Source of the DNA: Chrysemys picta bellii
Taxonomy: Eukaryota; Chordata; Testudines; Emydidae
Reading direction: 5' to 3'
Assembly: GCF_011386835.1 (NCBI RefSeq)
Contig: NC_088796.1
Location: forward strand, 87,961,468 to 88,025,467
Length of the DNA: 64,000 nucleotides
In this document: in pieces, positions 1 through 10,022 of the stretch
How positions within the stretch are numbered: position 1 is the first letter of the stretch
Layout of the letters: each line of letters opens with the position of its first letter
Notes under the pieces: generated by a model
What the model was told of the DNA's origin: nothing
What the model saw: only the letters and a program-made list of their open reading frames with translations
The model's database searches: none
Position numbers and translations under genes: made by a program

Positions 1-185
1 TTCAAGGTAGGTATTCTCACAAGGACTGCTACAGCATATTCCTGGAGATTCATACTGTTTACCCATGACAAAAATCTCACAGAAACACCCTGCAAATTCA
101 ATCATTATTAAGATTATAGATTAGTTCACACCTTACACTTTTAAAGGGGAAAAATAACTTCTTTCCAACAAATGGCCCACAACCT
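1..185. other. unannotated AT-rich spacer
   Basis: I see no coding potential, repeat end or RNA gene here. It runs up to the left inverted repeat of the next element. Confidence 0.5.
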
Positions 186-1063
186 GAGCTGGTCAGAAAA
201 TGCCAATTAATTGAGCCTGAAATGTCCCACAAAGGGTAGTCTGGTCCAATGAACTTTTGCCAAATCAAAGGCAGGGGATCCCATCAGAACCCTGTCTGGT
301 TCCCTTTCAGCTCACCTGGTGGGATGCTAGAGACCCCAGACTTCCAGAGTCCCTGGCTCTGGGGCGGCCCCACCAAGTGGACTGTCCTGGTCTGTGGTTT
401 CTGGGAGCCCTGCCATGCAGCTTGCCCCAAGACTGGCTTTCAGACTCCAGGGCAGCTCTACCATGCCAGGGATTCCAGGCTCTCTGCCGTGGAGCCAGGA
501 AACCCTGGGGATCCTCAGAGCTTCCAGGCTCCTGGCCAGGGAGCCTAAAGCCTGGTATCTCTGGCTCGAGCCAGGGCTCTCAGAGTCTGGGCTCCCAGCT
601 CCCGCTGCAGGGAGCCCTGAGAACTCCACCTTGAGTTGAACACTCAGGTCTTCCAGGCTACCAGCCAGAGACCAGGAGGTTGTGACATGAACTCCCAGTG
701 TCTTAGGCTCCGGGGCAGCTCCACTATGTAGACTCTCCCAGGCTGTGAACCCCAGGGCTTCCAGACCAACTGGGCTCCCCAACTCCTGAGCAGGCATCTT
801 GGGAGTCAGGTGGCCATTGAGTCTGGGATCCCTGACAGACGCTGACTCAAATTGACAATGGTGAAACTGACAATATTGATTTCAGTCCTGGGAAATATAT
901 TTAATCTTGGAAACACCATGTGTCATTATTTCCAAAATATTTTTTTTTTAATTTCCAGTCCATGAGGAATTTAAAAAAAAAAATTGGTCCAATCAAAATG
1001 AACCCAAATTCCAAAATATCAACGTTTCTTGAGAATCAGAAACTCTTGAGTTTTAGCCAGCTG
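186..1063. mobile_element. inverted-repeat element with GC-rich core (nonautonomous DNA transposon)
   Basis: The left end GAGCTGGTCAGAAAA (186-200) is mirrored by TTTTAGCCAGCTG (1051-1063), giving an imperfect inverted pair about 878 bp apart. The outer parts are AT-rich. The core (about 280-840) is GC-rich and built from degenerate repeats of a CCAGGCTC-CTGC-GGAGCC type, which explains the overlapping short open frames on both strands. A related element with the same AGAGCTGG terminus lies at 8827-9269, and a right end of the same type ends at 3662. I see no transposase and no clear target duplication, so the superfamily is not assigned. Confidence 0.6.
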
Positions 1064-1226
1064 AAATTCTTATTTAATAAATCAAAAGAAATCTATGTTC
1101 TCCCTGCTGTCTTGCCTTCTCTAGGTCTTGCCATCACTTCATGTCAGGAAATCTTAGGCAACATTAAGTAATGGTTGAGTACAGTTCAGCATTGTGCTGA
1201 GAGTTTTTCACTTCTAGTGAAGTCAG
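1064..1226. other. short unannotated spacer
   Basis: Nothing recognised between the inverted-repeat element and the CR1 3' end. Confidence 0.4.
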
Positions 1227-3285
1227 TAAGAGTCATAGATTCATGGACTCTAGGCTGGAAGGGACCTCGAGATGTCATCAAGTCCAGTCCCCTGCCCTCA
1301 TGGCAGGGCCAAATACTGTCTAGACCATCCCTGATAGACATTTATCTAACCTACTCTTAAATATCTCCAGAGATGGAGATTCCACAACCTCCCTAGGCAA
1401 TTTATTCCAGTGTTTAACCACCCTGACGTAGGATATTTTTCCTAATATCCAACCTAAACCTCCCTTGCTGCAGTTTAAGCCCATTACTTCTTATTCTATC
1501 CTTAGAGGCTAAGATGAACAAGTTTTCTCCCACCTCCTTATGATACCCTTTTAGATACCTGAAGACTGCTATCACGTCCCCTCTCAGTCTTCTCTTTTCC
1601 AAACTAAACAAACCCAATTCTTTCAGCCTTCCTTCATAGGTCATGTTCTCTAGACCTTTAATCATTCTTGTTGCTCTTCTCTGGACCCTCTCCAATTTCT
1701 CCACATCTTTCTTGAAATGCGGTGCCCAGAACTGGACACAATACTCCAGCTGAGGCCTAACCAGCGCAGAGTAGAGCGGAAGAATGACTTCTCGGGTCTT
1801 GCTCACAACACACCTGTTAATACATCCCAGAATCATGTTTGCTTTTTTTGCAACAGCATCACATTGTTGACTCATATTTAGCTTGTGGTCCACTATAATC
1901 CCTAGATCCCTTTCTGCCAGACTCCTTCCTAGACAGTCTCTTCCCATTCTGTATGTATGAAACTGATTATTCCTTCTTAAGTAAAGTACTTTGCATTTGT
2001 CTTTATTAAACTTCATCCTGTTTACCTCAGACCATTTCTCCAATTTGTCTAGATCATTTTGAATTCTGACCCTATCCTCCAAAGCAGTTGCAATCCCTCC
2101 CAGTTTGGTATCATCTGCAAACTTAAGCATACTTTCTATGCCAACTTATATATTGAACACAGCCGGTCCCAAAACAGACCCCTGCGGAACCCCACTCATT
2201 ATACCTTTCCAGCAGGATTGGGAACCATTAATAACTACCCTCTGAGTATGGTTATCCAGCCAGTTATACACCCACCTTATAGTAGCCCCATGTAAGTTAT
2301 ATTTGCCTAGTTTATAGATAAGAATATCATGCAAGACCGTATCAAATGCCTTACTAAAGTTTAGGTATACCACATTCATCGCTTCTCCCTTATCGACAAG
2401 ACTCGTCATCCTATCAAAGAAAGCTATCAGATTGGTTTGATATGATTTGTTCTTTACAAATCCATGCTGGCTATTCCCTATCACCTTACCACCTTCCAAG
2501 TGTTTGCAGATGATTTCCTTAATTACTTGCTCCATTATCTTCCCTGGCACAGAAGTTAAACTAACTGGTCTGTAGTTACCTGGGTTGTTTTTATTTCCCT
2601 TTTTATAGATGGGCACTATATTTGCCCTTTTCCAGTCTTCTGGAATCTCTCCCGTCTCCCATGACTTTCCAAAGGTAATAGCTAGAGGCTCAGATACCTC
2701 CTCTGTTAGCTCCTTGAGTATTCTAGGATGCATTTCATCAGGCCCTGGTGACTTGCAGGCATCTAACTTTTCTTAAAGATTTTTAACTTTTTCTTTTTTT
2801 ATTTTGTCTTCTAAACCTACACCCTTCCCATTAGCATTCACTATGTTAGGCATTCCTTCAGACTTCTCGGTGAAGACCGAAACAAATAAGTCATTAAGCA
2901 TCTCTGCCATTTCAAGTTTCCTGTTACTGTTTCTCCCTCCTCACTGAGCCGCGGGCCTACCCTGTCTTTGGTCTTCCTCTTGCTTCTAATGTATTGATAA
3001 AAAGTCTTCTTGTTTCCCTTTATTCCCATAGCTAGTTTGAGCTCATTTTGTGCCTTTGCCTTTCTAATCTTGCCCCTACATTCCTGTGTTTGCCTATATT
3101 CATCCTTTGTAATTTGTCCTAGCTTCCATTTTTTATATGACTCCTTTTGATTTTTTAGATCATGCAAGATCTCGTGGTTAAGCCCAGGTGGTCTTTTGCC
3201 ACATTTTCTGTCTTTCCTACCCAAAGAGTCAAGAACTCTCAGCCTCTTTTGGGAGGTGCCCAGCATCCTGGAGAATAAGGTCCTC
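1227..3285 (-). mobile_element. CR1 LINE, 5'-truncated, minus strand
   Basis: The element reads from high to low coordinates and ends in the CR1-type 3' tail near 1227-1240 (TCATAGATTCATGG on the plus strand, the remnant of the ATTCTATGA-type repeat). Its coding part starts in the linker between endonuclease and reverse transcriptase, so the ORF1 and endonuclease regions are absent, as expected for a 5'-truncated LINE copy. About 2.06 kb is left of a family whose full elements are usually several kb. The 5' breakpoint is not sharp, and I place it between 3240 and 3290. No target duplication was recognised. The copy is dead: see the separate reverse-transcriptase entry. Confidence 0.9.
1414..3266 (-). 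pseudogene. CR1 reverse transcriptase remnant
   Basis: Three open pieces on the minus strand (3266-2841, 2733-2146, 2130-1414) together resemble a CR1 polymerase. The first holds the basic linker. The second holds the fingers and palm, with NYRPVSLTS, motif A, GVPQGSVLGP (motif B) and VLGPAVFNI. The third holds motif C, FADDTKLGG, and the C-terminal thumb region with LEYCVQFWAPHFKK and EKRRLRGD. Two inactivating features are visible. Motif A reads YLNFSKAFD, so the first catalytic aspartate expected in this family is asparagine (AAC at about 2370). Between motif B and motif C about 25 bases are missing compared with the plus-strand CR1 at 62.27 kb, which breaks the frame. There is a further frame break between 2841 and 2733. 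Confidence 0.88.
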
Positions 3286-3479
3286 TGAGAACAAAAGGGA
3301 AGAGTTTACGCTTTTGCTGATGCTACTCGGCTGAATGCTACTCTCTGATGCATGCATCTGACATGATTGGCTAAATGTGGCTTCTGTCCAAACATGCCAT
3401 GCCATGATTTGTAGAGCTGGTTGTAAAATGGTATTTACCATGAGCAATTCTGAAAGAAAGCAAAACTTCCCTCCCCCTC

Positions 3480-3662
3480 CCAGTGTAAATTTTCTTTTCT
3501 TAAACCAACAACAAAAGCATGAACATTTTTGATGGGGGGGGGGATTCATTGAGAAACTGGACATTTTCAAACAAATGGAAATTTTCCATGAAATTTTTCA
3601 TTTTAAAACAAGGCCATTTTTTTTTTCAAAAATAAGTTTTGATGAAAAAGTTTTGACCAGCT
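3480..3662. mobile_element. partial MITE of the AGCTGGTCAAAA-ended family
   Basis: The AT-rich stretch ends in AGTTTTGACCAGCT (3649-3662), the reverse complement of the AGCTGGTC-type terminus seen at 186. It contains the usual runs of AAATTTT and a C/G homopolymer. The left end is not identifiable, so the start is approximate. Confidence 0.45.
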
Positions 3663-4297
3663 ATAATGAGTAATGGTTAGCCAAGCAAAATGAAAACAAT
3701 GGGAGTTGAGGGTGCTCAAACGGAGCAAACCACTCCTGCCTCTTCTGGGTTCTGAAATATATACCCTTTTAGCAGAAGCATAAAAACATAAGAACATACC
3801 CATTCAGACCAGGTCAGTACTGTTGTCCAAAAGATTTTACCATTTATTGGCATCATTACAGCTGTGACAGGGATGATACAAATCTGACTGAAAGTATTCA
3901 TACTAAATGCCATTTATATAGAAAATTCAAATGTTAATCTAGCCAGATCCCTTGATCTGCTATCTCATCAGTGTTTTATAACCTATTATTAGCTGATATC
4001 TCTTGTCCTACTAGTATTTTCACATTGTATGTATTATAGTCTCAGTTACTGAGAGACAAAATCTCTACTTTTTGATTCAGGCTCTTTGTCTTCCAAGAAG
4101 ATAATGAGAGGAAATTAAGAAGAAGAAAGACAATGCATATACATCTACTAACAATAAAGCAATAGCTATCATTTTACAATTTTCCTTGAAATTAGGATGC
4201 TTCTGTTGTTCTGTAAGTATTATACAAATATTTGATTTAGAATTGAAGTTTATAATGCATGTATTTCAGGGTTCTAAAGATAGGTATTTAGTACTAG
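3663..4297. other. mostly unannotated spacer with a possible CR1 scrap
   Basis: Around 3784-3825 the phrase ACATAAGAACATACCCATTCAGACCAGGTCAG resembles the 3' end of the CR1 that starts at 4298 (ACATAAGAATGGCCATACTGGGTCAGACCA). It is too short to be sure. The rest is AT-rich with nothing recognised. Confidence 0.35.
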
Positions 4298-4886
4298 GAA
4301 CATAAGAATGGCCATACTGGGTCAGACCAAAGGTCCATCCAACCCAGTATCCTCTCTGCTGACAGTGACCAATGCTAGGTGTCCCAGAGGGAGTGAACCT
4401 AACAGGTAATGATCAAGTGATCTCTCTCCTGCCATCCATCTCCACCCTCTGACAAACAGAGGCTAGGGACACCATTCCTTTACCCATCCTGACTAGTAGC
4501 CATTAACGGACTTAACCTCCACGAATTTATCTAGTTCTCTTTTAAACCCTGTTATAGTCCTAGCCTTCACAACCTCCTCAGGCAAGGAGTGCCACAGGTT
4601 GACTGTGTGCTGCGTGAAGAAGAACTTCCTTTAATTTGTTTTAAACCCGCTGCTCATTAATTTCATTTGGTGACCCCTAGTTCTTATATTATGGGAACAA
4701 GTAAATAACTTTTCCTTATTCACTTTCTCCACACCACTCATGATTTTATATACCTCTATCATATCCCCACTTAGTCGCCTCTTTTTTGAGATGAGGAGAC
4801 CACACCTGTGTGCAGTATTCAAGATGTGGGTGTATCATGGATTTATATAAGGGCAATAAGATATTCTCTGTCTTATTCTTTATTCC
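4298..4886 (-). mobile_element. CR1 LINE 3' fragment, minus strand, internally deleted
   Basis: The 3' untranslated end begins at 4298 (GGAACATAAGAATGGCC). The C-terminus of the polymerase lies on the minus strand at 4822-4631, with KKRRLSGDMIEVYKIMSG and TRGHQMKL. Compared with the CR1 at 1414-2130, which reads FWAPHFKKDVEKLERVQ then EKRRLRGD about 35 residues later, this copy jumps straight from GLLISK to KKRRLSGD. About 100 bp has therefore been lost at an A-rich microhomology near 4785-4795. It belongs to a different CR1 subfamily from the copy at 1.2 kb, judging by the 3' end. Confidence 0.85.
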
Positions 4887-4942
4887 CCCCCCCCTTTTTT
4901 TTTGGTAAGTCACTAATATAAAAAAAAAGAAAAAGAAAAAAA
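4887..4942. repeat. low-complexity C, T and A tracts
   Basis: A run of C is followed by a run of T, then A-rich sequence with scattered G. Confidence 0.8.
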
Positions 4943-5010
4943 ATCCTTTGAGCCATCGAAGCTTCTAAGCTCTGGTACAATTTATAAAAAACTATAAACA
5001 CTGAAATTCG

Positions 5011-5077
5011 TTGGGGGCAGATACTCAGCTGGTATTAACTGTTATAGCTGCAACACCAGCTGAAGATTTGCCCCCAA
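5011..5077. mobile_element. 67-bp palindromic MITE
   Basis: TTGGGGGCAGATACTCAGCTGG (5011-5032) pairs with CCAGCTGAAGATTTGCCCCCAA (5056-5077) with few mismatches. A foldback unit this short without coding capacity is typical of a MITE. A similar CAGATCCTCAG/GGATCTGGCC foldback is at 13622-13676. Confidence 0.65.
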
Positions 5078-6533
5078 AGTATATGAAATCAAAACAAAAA
5101 CGTTTGGGTACAGATTTTAATTAATTTGATAGACACATTAGATAGATAACTGGATGGATGGAAGGATGGATAGTAGACAGATTATATTTTCTCTTCTACT
5201 GTGATGTCAGGGATGGAGGAATATTGGTACATTAAACAAATCCTAAAATTTAATTTATCAATATAAGTGAGTTAAGACAATGCAGATTCCTCTGTCCTTG
5301 AATAGTGCATGCTGGCTGAGCTAAACTTGTTATCAATGGAGCAGAAGAGACATTGCATATATACTTAGGCCTGAAAATGATCCTCTGGTAGACACAGACA
5401 TTTAGGTTCTTGCAGTGATGAGCTGCCATCAAAAAATTTCTAGTTTGTTCATAGTCTCTAAAGATATCATACTGTGTCCCTCTCCATATGTTGGAGCACA
5501 TAGTAGAACAGATGAATGCTAAAATACAGTAACAAAAATGTATTAAAAGCCCTGCCTGATAAGGTTTTCCCAAACAGAAAACTAGCTGTAGGTTGGCCTG
5601 ATTTAATTAAGTAAATCATGCTACACTTATCACACTGCATTATAACCATAACAGCTGCAAATCAGATGAAGCAAAAATAAATTAAAAATAAAAATTTCTG
5701 GTACATTTACGTAAGTTAAATGAATAGGTTCCTTTTCATTACTAAGAATAATCAATCTTAACTAATGATGCGCACACAGCGCATTTAACTGAAGACTACA
5801 AATTACCAGACTATGAGACAAGTATTGTACCTAAACCAACTGGTTGCCATTTCCACCTGTGTTTTAAATAGAAGTACAAGACAGTCTGAAAAGCAATCCT
5901 GGCTCTATAATACACCCACACAAATATCATACTTCTAAATTCTTTCAGAATCCCACTTTGTAGACTATTTTCAGTTTAAAAAACAGACAACATGGGGCAA
6001 AGTGGATCTTACTCTCAATTCTTTCAAAGAGGTCCAGAGTATCTGATTCAATATATCCTAAATTTAAAGAACTGAATCTACTAACCTATTAATTATGGAA
6101 TATCACGCTTGATGGGCAAATCAAGACAGAGCACCGAATCTTACTCCTGCTATAACTTTATTCGTAAATAGCAGCTCAATGCTAACTGCTGGGAAGAATT
6201 GAGTGTCCTTTCCCTTCTGCCCTCTCATGCTACATGTATTGTAACACTGAGTCACAGAGCTCCCCTTCAGCTAAAGCCCTGATTTGAGTCTGATCACCAT
6301 TTGTGAAACTTTCACAAACACATTAGCATCTGCTGCTCTTACTTTCTCATATTACCTTCTTCTAAGTAAAGGTGTAAAAAACAAGTCTGTCATCAGGGGA
6401 TTGTCTTGCTCATCAGTTTTTGAAACGTCATGCAGTGATGGTAGGAATACAAAGTTACTAGCCCTTCAATAAGCAAAGTTTTCTCCATCTGAGATCAATG
6501 GATCCCCTCTCCTCAATTACAGACATACACTCT
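5078..6533. other. unannotated spacer with a decayed GATA/GGAT microsatellite
   Basis: A degenerate tetranucleotide tract of GATA/GGAT type occupies about 5131-5182. The remainder is AT-rich. The minus-strand open frame at 5250-5573 has no recognisable domain and no splice context that convinced me. Confidence 0.45.
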
Positions 6534-6915
6534 GGGTATGTCTGCACTGCACGCTAACCTCAGGCTCTGACTCAGGTTTGAGTCCAAGCCCGTCTTCCCT
6601 CCACACACAAATCCATCTGACTTAGATCAGCAAGCACTGAGGACCTGGGTCCTAGGTCTTTAGTGGGGGTCAGAGCTGAGATTTGAGTCCAAACCCTGTC
6701 ATTTTGCAATGTGGACGCAGGTGAAGCGACAGACCTGAGTCAAAAAGTGTGCATAATGCAGTATGGATGCGTTAGCAAGGCTGAGTGACCTACGTTCAGC
6801 AATTGTAAACCCAGGTTTAGAGGGAAGTGTGAACACTCAAGCGGGGACTTAGAAACACTGAGTCTACAAGCCCAAGTCCCACAGACTTGGGCTTAGTGTG
6901 CAGCACAGATATGCC
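6534..6915. mobile_element. MITE with GGGTATGTCTGCAC termini
   Basis: The left end GGGTATGTCTGCACTGC (6534-6550) is mirrored by GTGTGCAGCACAGATATGCC (6896-6915). The interior has the DGAGTCCAAGCCC-type motifs found also in the MITE at 27493-28790. A matching target duplication is not visible, so it has probably mutated. By termini it belongs with the TWA-duplicating group elsewhere in the window. Confidence 0.65.
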
Positions 6916-8635
6916 TTCTATGGATACATCTACAGTGCAATAAAAAAACCCTGCAGCAATGAGCAATGTAAGCCCAGGAAGCAATCTGCACAGCTCTACA
7001 CTGACTTCTCAGATCCATGTAAGAGTGACAGTGATGTAGGCAGGAAAGTTCCATGCGTAGGAGTGTCCTAAGGTAAGGGCATCAAGTCTATAGAAAGAAG
7101 GTCAGCATGACACAAAGCTTGAGAGTGGTACGCCCATTACAAAGATACATCTGCAGTTCACAGGACTCTAGTAGTACACAAAGAACACCCTGCTCTCTTG
7201 AAAAAAACATGGAGCCTGGAAAATAAATAGTCAAGTAGTATTCAACAGCTTGTGAGAAGGAAAAAAAAAAAAAAATCACAGAAAACAGGGAAGTGGGTTA
7301 ACGAACCTGAGGTTTCAAATGACAACACTATTTAGCTAATGAAAATCTTGGCAATGGCAGGTAAAGGATTAATTAGTTGATGTTTGTACATCATTTTGAA
7401 GCTGAAAAGTGTTTCATAATAGTATGTGCAAAGTATTTCTATTGTAATCATCATTATGCCAATCCATAGCAGAAGTTATAGGGATACTAACCCCTCATTT
7501 ATTCCCCATGTTTAGTATTCTTTTCCCTCAAGGGATGAAAAGGATGCTGTTGTACAAAACAGCAAAAGCCAGAGAAAGAGGCTAGTAAGTTCAGAGTAAA
7601 TGAAAGGCAAACACAAGTCTATAAATTAACAAAGACAGAAACAGAATCCAAGTGGTTTTAATTCCCTCTGAAAGTAAAAGAATCACCACAGGATATCTGC
7701 TACCCAGGGGCTGATTTTAGACAATTCATACCAGTGGCATAACATTTATGCCATTTAGTTAGTATGGTTTGACTTTTAAGAGCAGTGACGTTTGGAATGT
7801 TAGCGCTAATGCACCATCGTCCTTTAAATAAAACAACAAAAATATTTTTCCAACTGTGAATCTTCATAAAATCTTTATTTTTTATCTATGAAACATTCAG
7901 GTCCTGTCCACAGAGAAATTACAGCAGAGGCAACAAAAGAGAGAGAGCGAGTCCGTGAGAGAGCACGCACACAATTTCACAATGGCACAAATGTTAGAGA
8001 CAGGTCCTAGGGAAAAAAAAAATCTGCTCCCAACAGGCAACTCATTTCTTCCCAAGCATCTCATGTATAAGTGGGAAACATGATCTTTCAGCAGAGATGG
8101 CCCAAAGCTCTCAGCTAAGAGCCCTCCCCCTAAATTGAGAGACCAAGCAATGTAAAGGAGAATCTAAACTTTCACTGGAAAAGAAAAGTTTCTAGTTCTT
8201 TTCTTTGTAAAGAAAACCTTGAGACCATAAAGTGACGTGAATCACTAGGGTTGAAAGCTTTCCACTGATTTTTTTCTAAAGATCACAAGTTATTTACAGC
8301 TCCCTAACAGTGATGCAGGCCTGATCTCTGGGGTCCAGAAATCCTATAGCCATAGGTCCCTTACTTTCTGTAAAGAAACCAATTTAGTTCATAGCTGTAG
8401 AGGGCAGTGCCACCTAAGCTACTGTTGATGGCAATATAGTGAACTCCTACCAGCCAGCTGCCTGCAGCTGAGCCAACTCCTCTGGTGAGTGGCCAGCATA
8501 GCATAAGAGGCAGCAGTACCTAACAGGTTAAGAGTAAGAAACTAATCCTAGCTCTCTCTCAGATTTTTTTCTGTAGTCGTACTCAAATTGCACAAGTGAA
8601 AACATTAAAACATAGTTTTGTAAGCACGTTAATCC
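6916..8635. other. mostly unannotated; possible second MITE start at 6922
   Basis: GGATACATCTACAGTGCAATAAAAAAACCC at 6922-6951 looks like the start of another GGATAC-type MITE, but I cannot find its partner end. A poly(A) run lies at about 7261-7275. Nothing else was recognised up to 8635. Confidence 0.4.
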
Positions 8636-8703
8636 AGAGATGCTGAGCACCCACTGTGCCTGTTAGCTTCAATGAAAGGTGTGGAGTGCTCAGCACCTTT
8701 GGA
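8636..8703. mobile_element. short palindromic MITE core
   Basis: GATGCTGAGCACCC near 8639 pairs with TGCTCAGCACCTTT near 8687-8700, separated by a TTCAATGAA core. This is a foldback of about 65 bp. Confidence 0.45.
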
Positions 8704-8773
8704 AATTGTATATAGGTGGCTAGATATAGATTTTGGTGCCTAATTTTAGACATCCAAATTTAAAAACTTTGTC

Positions 8774-8826
8774 ATTCACCTCTCTGAACTTCAGTTTTCA
8801 CATCTGTACTAGGGGGGATAAAAGAA
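8774..8826 (+). repeat. MIR-like SINE tail fragment
   Basis: CACCTCTCTGAACTTCAGTTTTCACATCTGTACTAGGGGG-ATAA follows the conserved MIR tail pattern (CTCTGTGCCTCAGTTTCC...CTGTAAAATGGG). It is cut off by the inverted-repeat element that starts at 8827. Confidence 0.5.
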
Positions 8827-9269
8827 GAGCTGGTTGGAATTTTCTAACAAAAAACAATTTCATTGGAAAATGACAATTCATGAAAATTGAAACTGTTCAC
8901 AGGTTAGTTTCAACAAATCTCCGGATTTAAAATAAAAAAATTGAACCCCCTCCCTCCCAACTTGACAATTTTGAAACATCCCACTTTGACATGTTAGAAA
9001 GAAAAAAGTTAGGTTTTTTTATTTGAAATGACTTTTAGTTCAGAAATTTTAGTTAACATATACTAAAAAGGGGGGGAAATGTTTAAAAGGTCAAAATTGA
9101 AATAAAACATTTCAAAATTGCTATGATGAACCTGATCTGAAAATTTTATCAGCTTGTTGGCTCATTTAAGTTTTGAGATTTTGACTTTTCATCCCAATTC
9201 AGAATGGGAAAACTTTTCAAAATCTCAAAAATTCTCACAGGACAGGAAAGCCATTTTCCACTCAGCTCT
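8827..9269. mobile_element. 443-bp inverted-repeat element
   Basis: AGAGCTGGTTGGAATTTTC at 8827 is mirrored by GCCATTTTCCACTCAGCTCT ending at 9269. The interior is AT-rich with repeated GAAATTTT and CATTTCAAAATT words. It is the same family as 186-1063 without the GC-rich core. It has no coding content. Confidence 0.65.
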
Positions 9270-9460
9270 AGATAATAGTAGCTCTCGCACAGAGAGAATG
9301 ACATCATCAGGTAGTGAATGTTCGATTAAGTCCTCACCATAATGTAGACAAGTTACCAGCAAACTCCCAAACACCTTATTTGGACACTGCCAACTTCTGA
9401 ACATTAACAATTATTCACAGGCCCCAATGCAAGCACTGGGCTTCATTTCTCCTGCATTTA

Positions 9461-9890
9461 ATCAGGACCATTCCTAGCTATTCTGGGGCCCTACGCAGTC
9501 CCCCTTCCCCGTGGGGGGGCGGGCGTGGGCCTCTGTGGGGGCTGGGGGGAACCGCCCACCAGCAGTCACTGGCGATGTGGCTGGGGCCGGGTCGCTGCAC
9601 TTCCCGCTGCCGGTGAGTGCAGGCCCGGCCCTGCTGCAGTCCTCAGGGGTGGGAAGAGGCGGGGCTGGGGTGGAGCAGGGGCGGGAAGAGGCAGGGTGGG
9701 GGCGGAGCAGGGCGGGGGCTTTGGGGAAGGGGTGGAGCAGGGACGGGGGCCCTGGGGAAGAGGCGGGGCAGGGGCTGGAGCAGCATGCAGCTGCGCAGGG
9801 CACCAGGAAATGTGGTGCCCAAAAATTTCCTGGTGCCCTACGCAGCTGCATACTTTGAGTATGGGGGACAGCCCTGCATTTAATGATACC
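9461..9890. repeat. GC-rich repeat with G-rich minisatellite and a 27-bp-arm hairpin
   Basis: The left part repeats GGGGCGGGAAGAGGC-like units (about 9640-9785), which generate long open frames in five frames and are not genes. The right part is an inverted repeat: ATGCAGCTGCGCAGGGCACC... at 9785-9811 and its complement at 9825-9851, with one mismatch and a 13-base loop. The CCCTACGCAG motif at 9490 and again at 9837 suggests that the repeat ends are related. It is a dispersed, CpG-rich nonautonomous element in otherwise AT-rich DNA. Confidence 0.6.
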
Positions 9891-9943
9891 AACCCCACCT
9901 CGCACATACACATTTTTATATAAATTATTATTTATGTATTGTT

Positions 9944-10022
9944 GGAATCATAGAAGCACTCACAATATGCTAGGCACTGTCCATGCACAAAGAAATAAAT
10001 CCCTGCCCCTAAAAGGATAATC
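9944..10022 (+). repeat. fragment of an ancient dispersed repeat
   Basis: ATATGCTAGGCACTGTCCATGCACAAAGAAATAAATCCCTGCCCC shares the phrase GTGCTAGG(C/T)(A/G)CTGTAC...TCCCTGCCC with the copies at 46141-46440 and 46610-46720. I do not assign a family name. Confidence 0.5.

Noticed and set aside
249..797. Open frames of 81-156 codons in the GC-rich core
   Set aside because: They lie in a repetitive core of an inverted-repeat element, on both strands, with no domain or splice context.
9474..9923. Overlapping open frames of 88-145 codons on both strands
   Set aside because: They follow G-rich minisatellite and hairpin sequence. Open frames in five frames at once reflect base composition, not coding.
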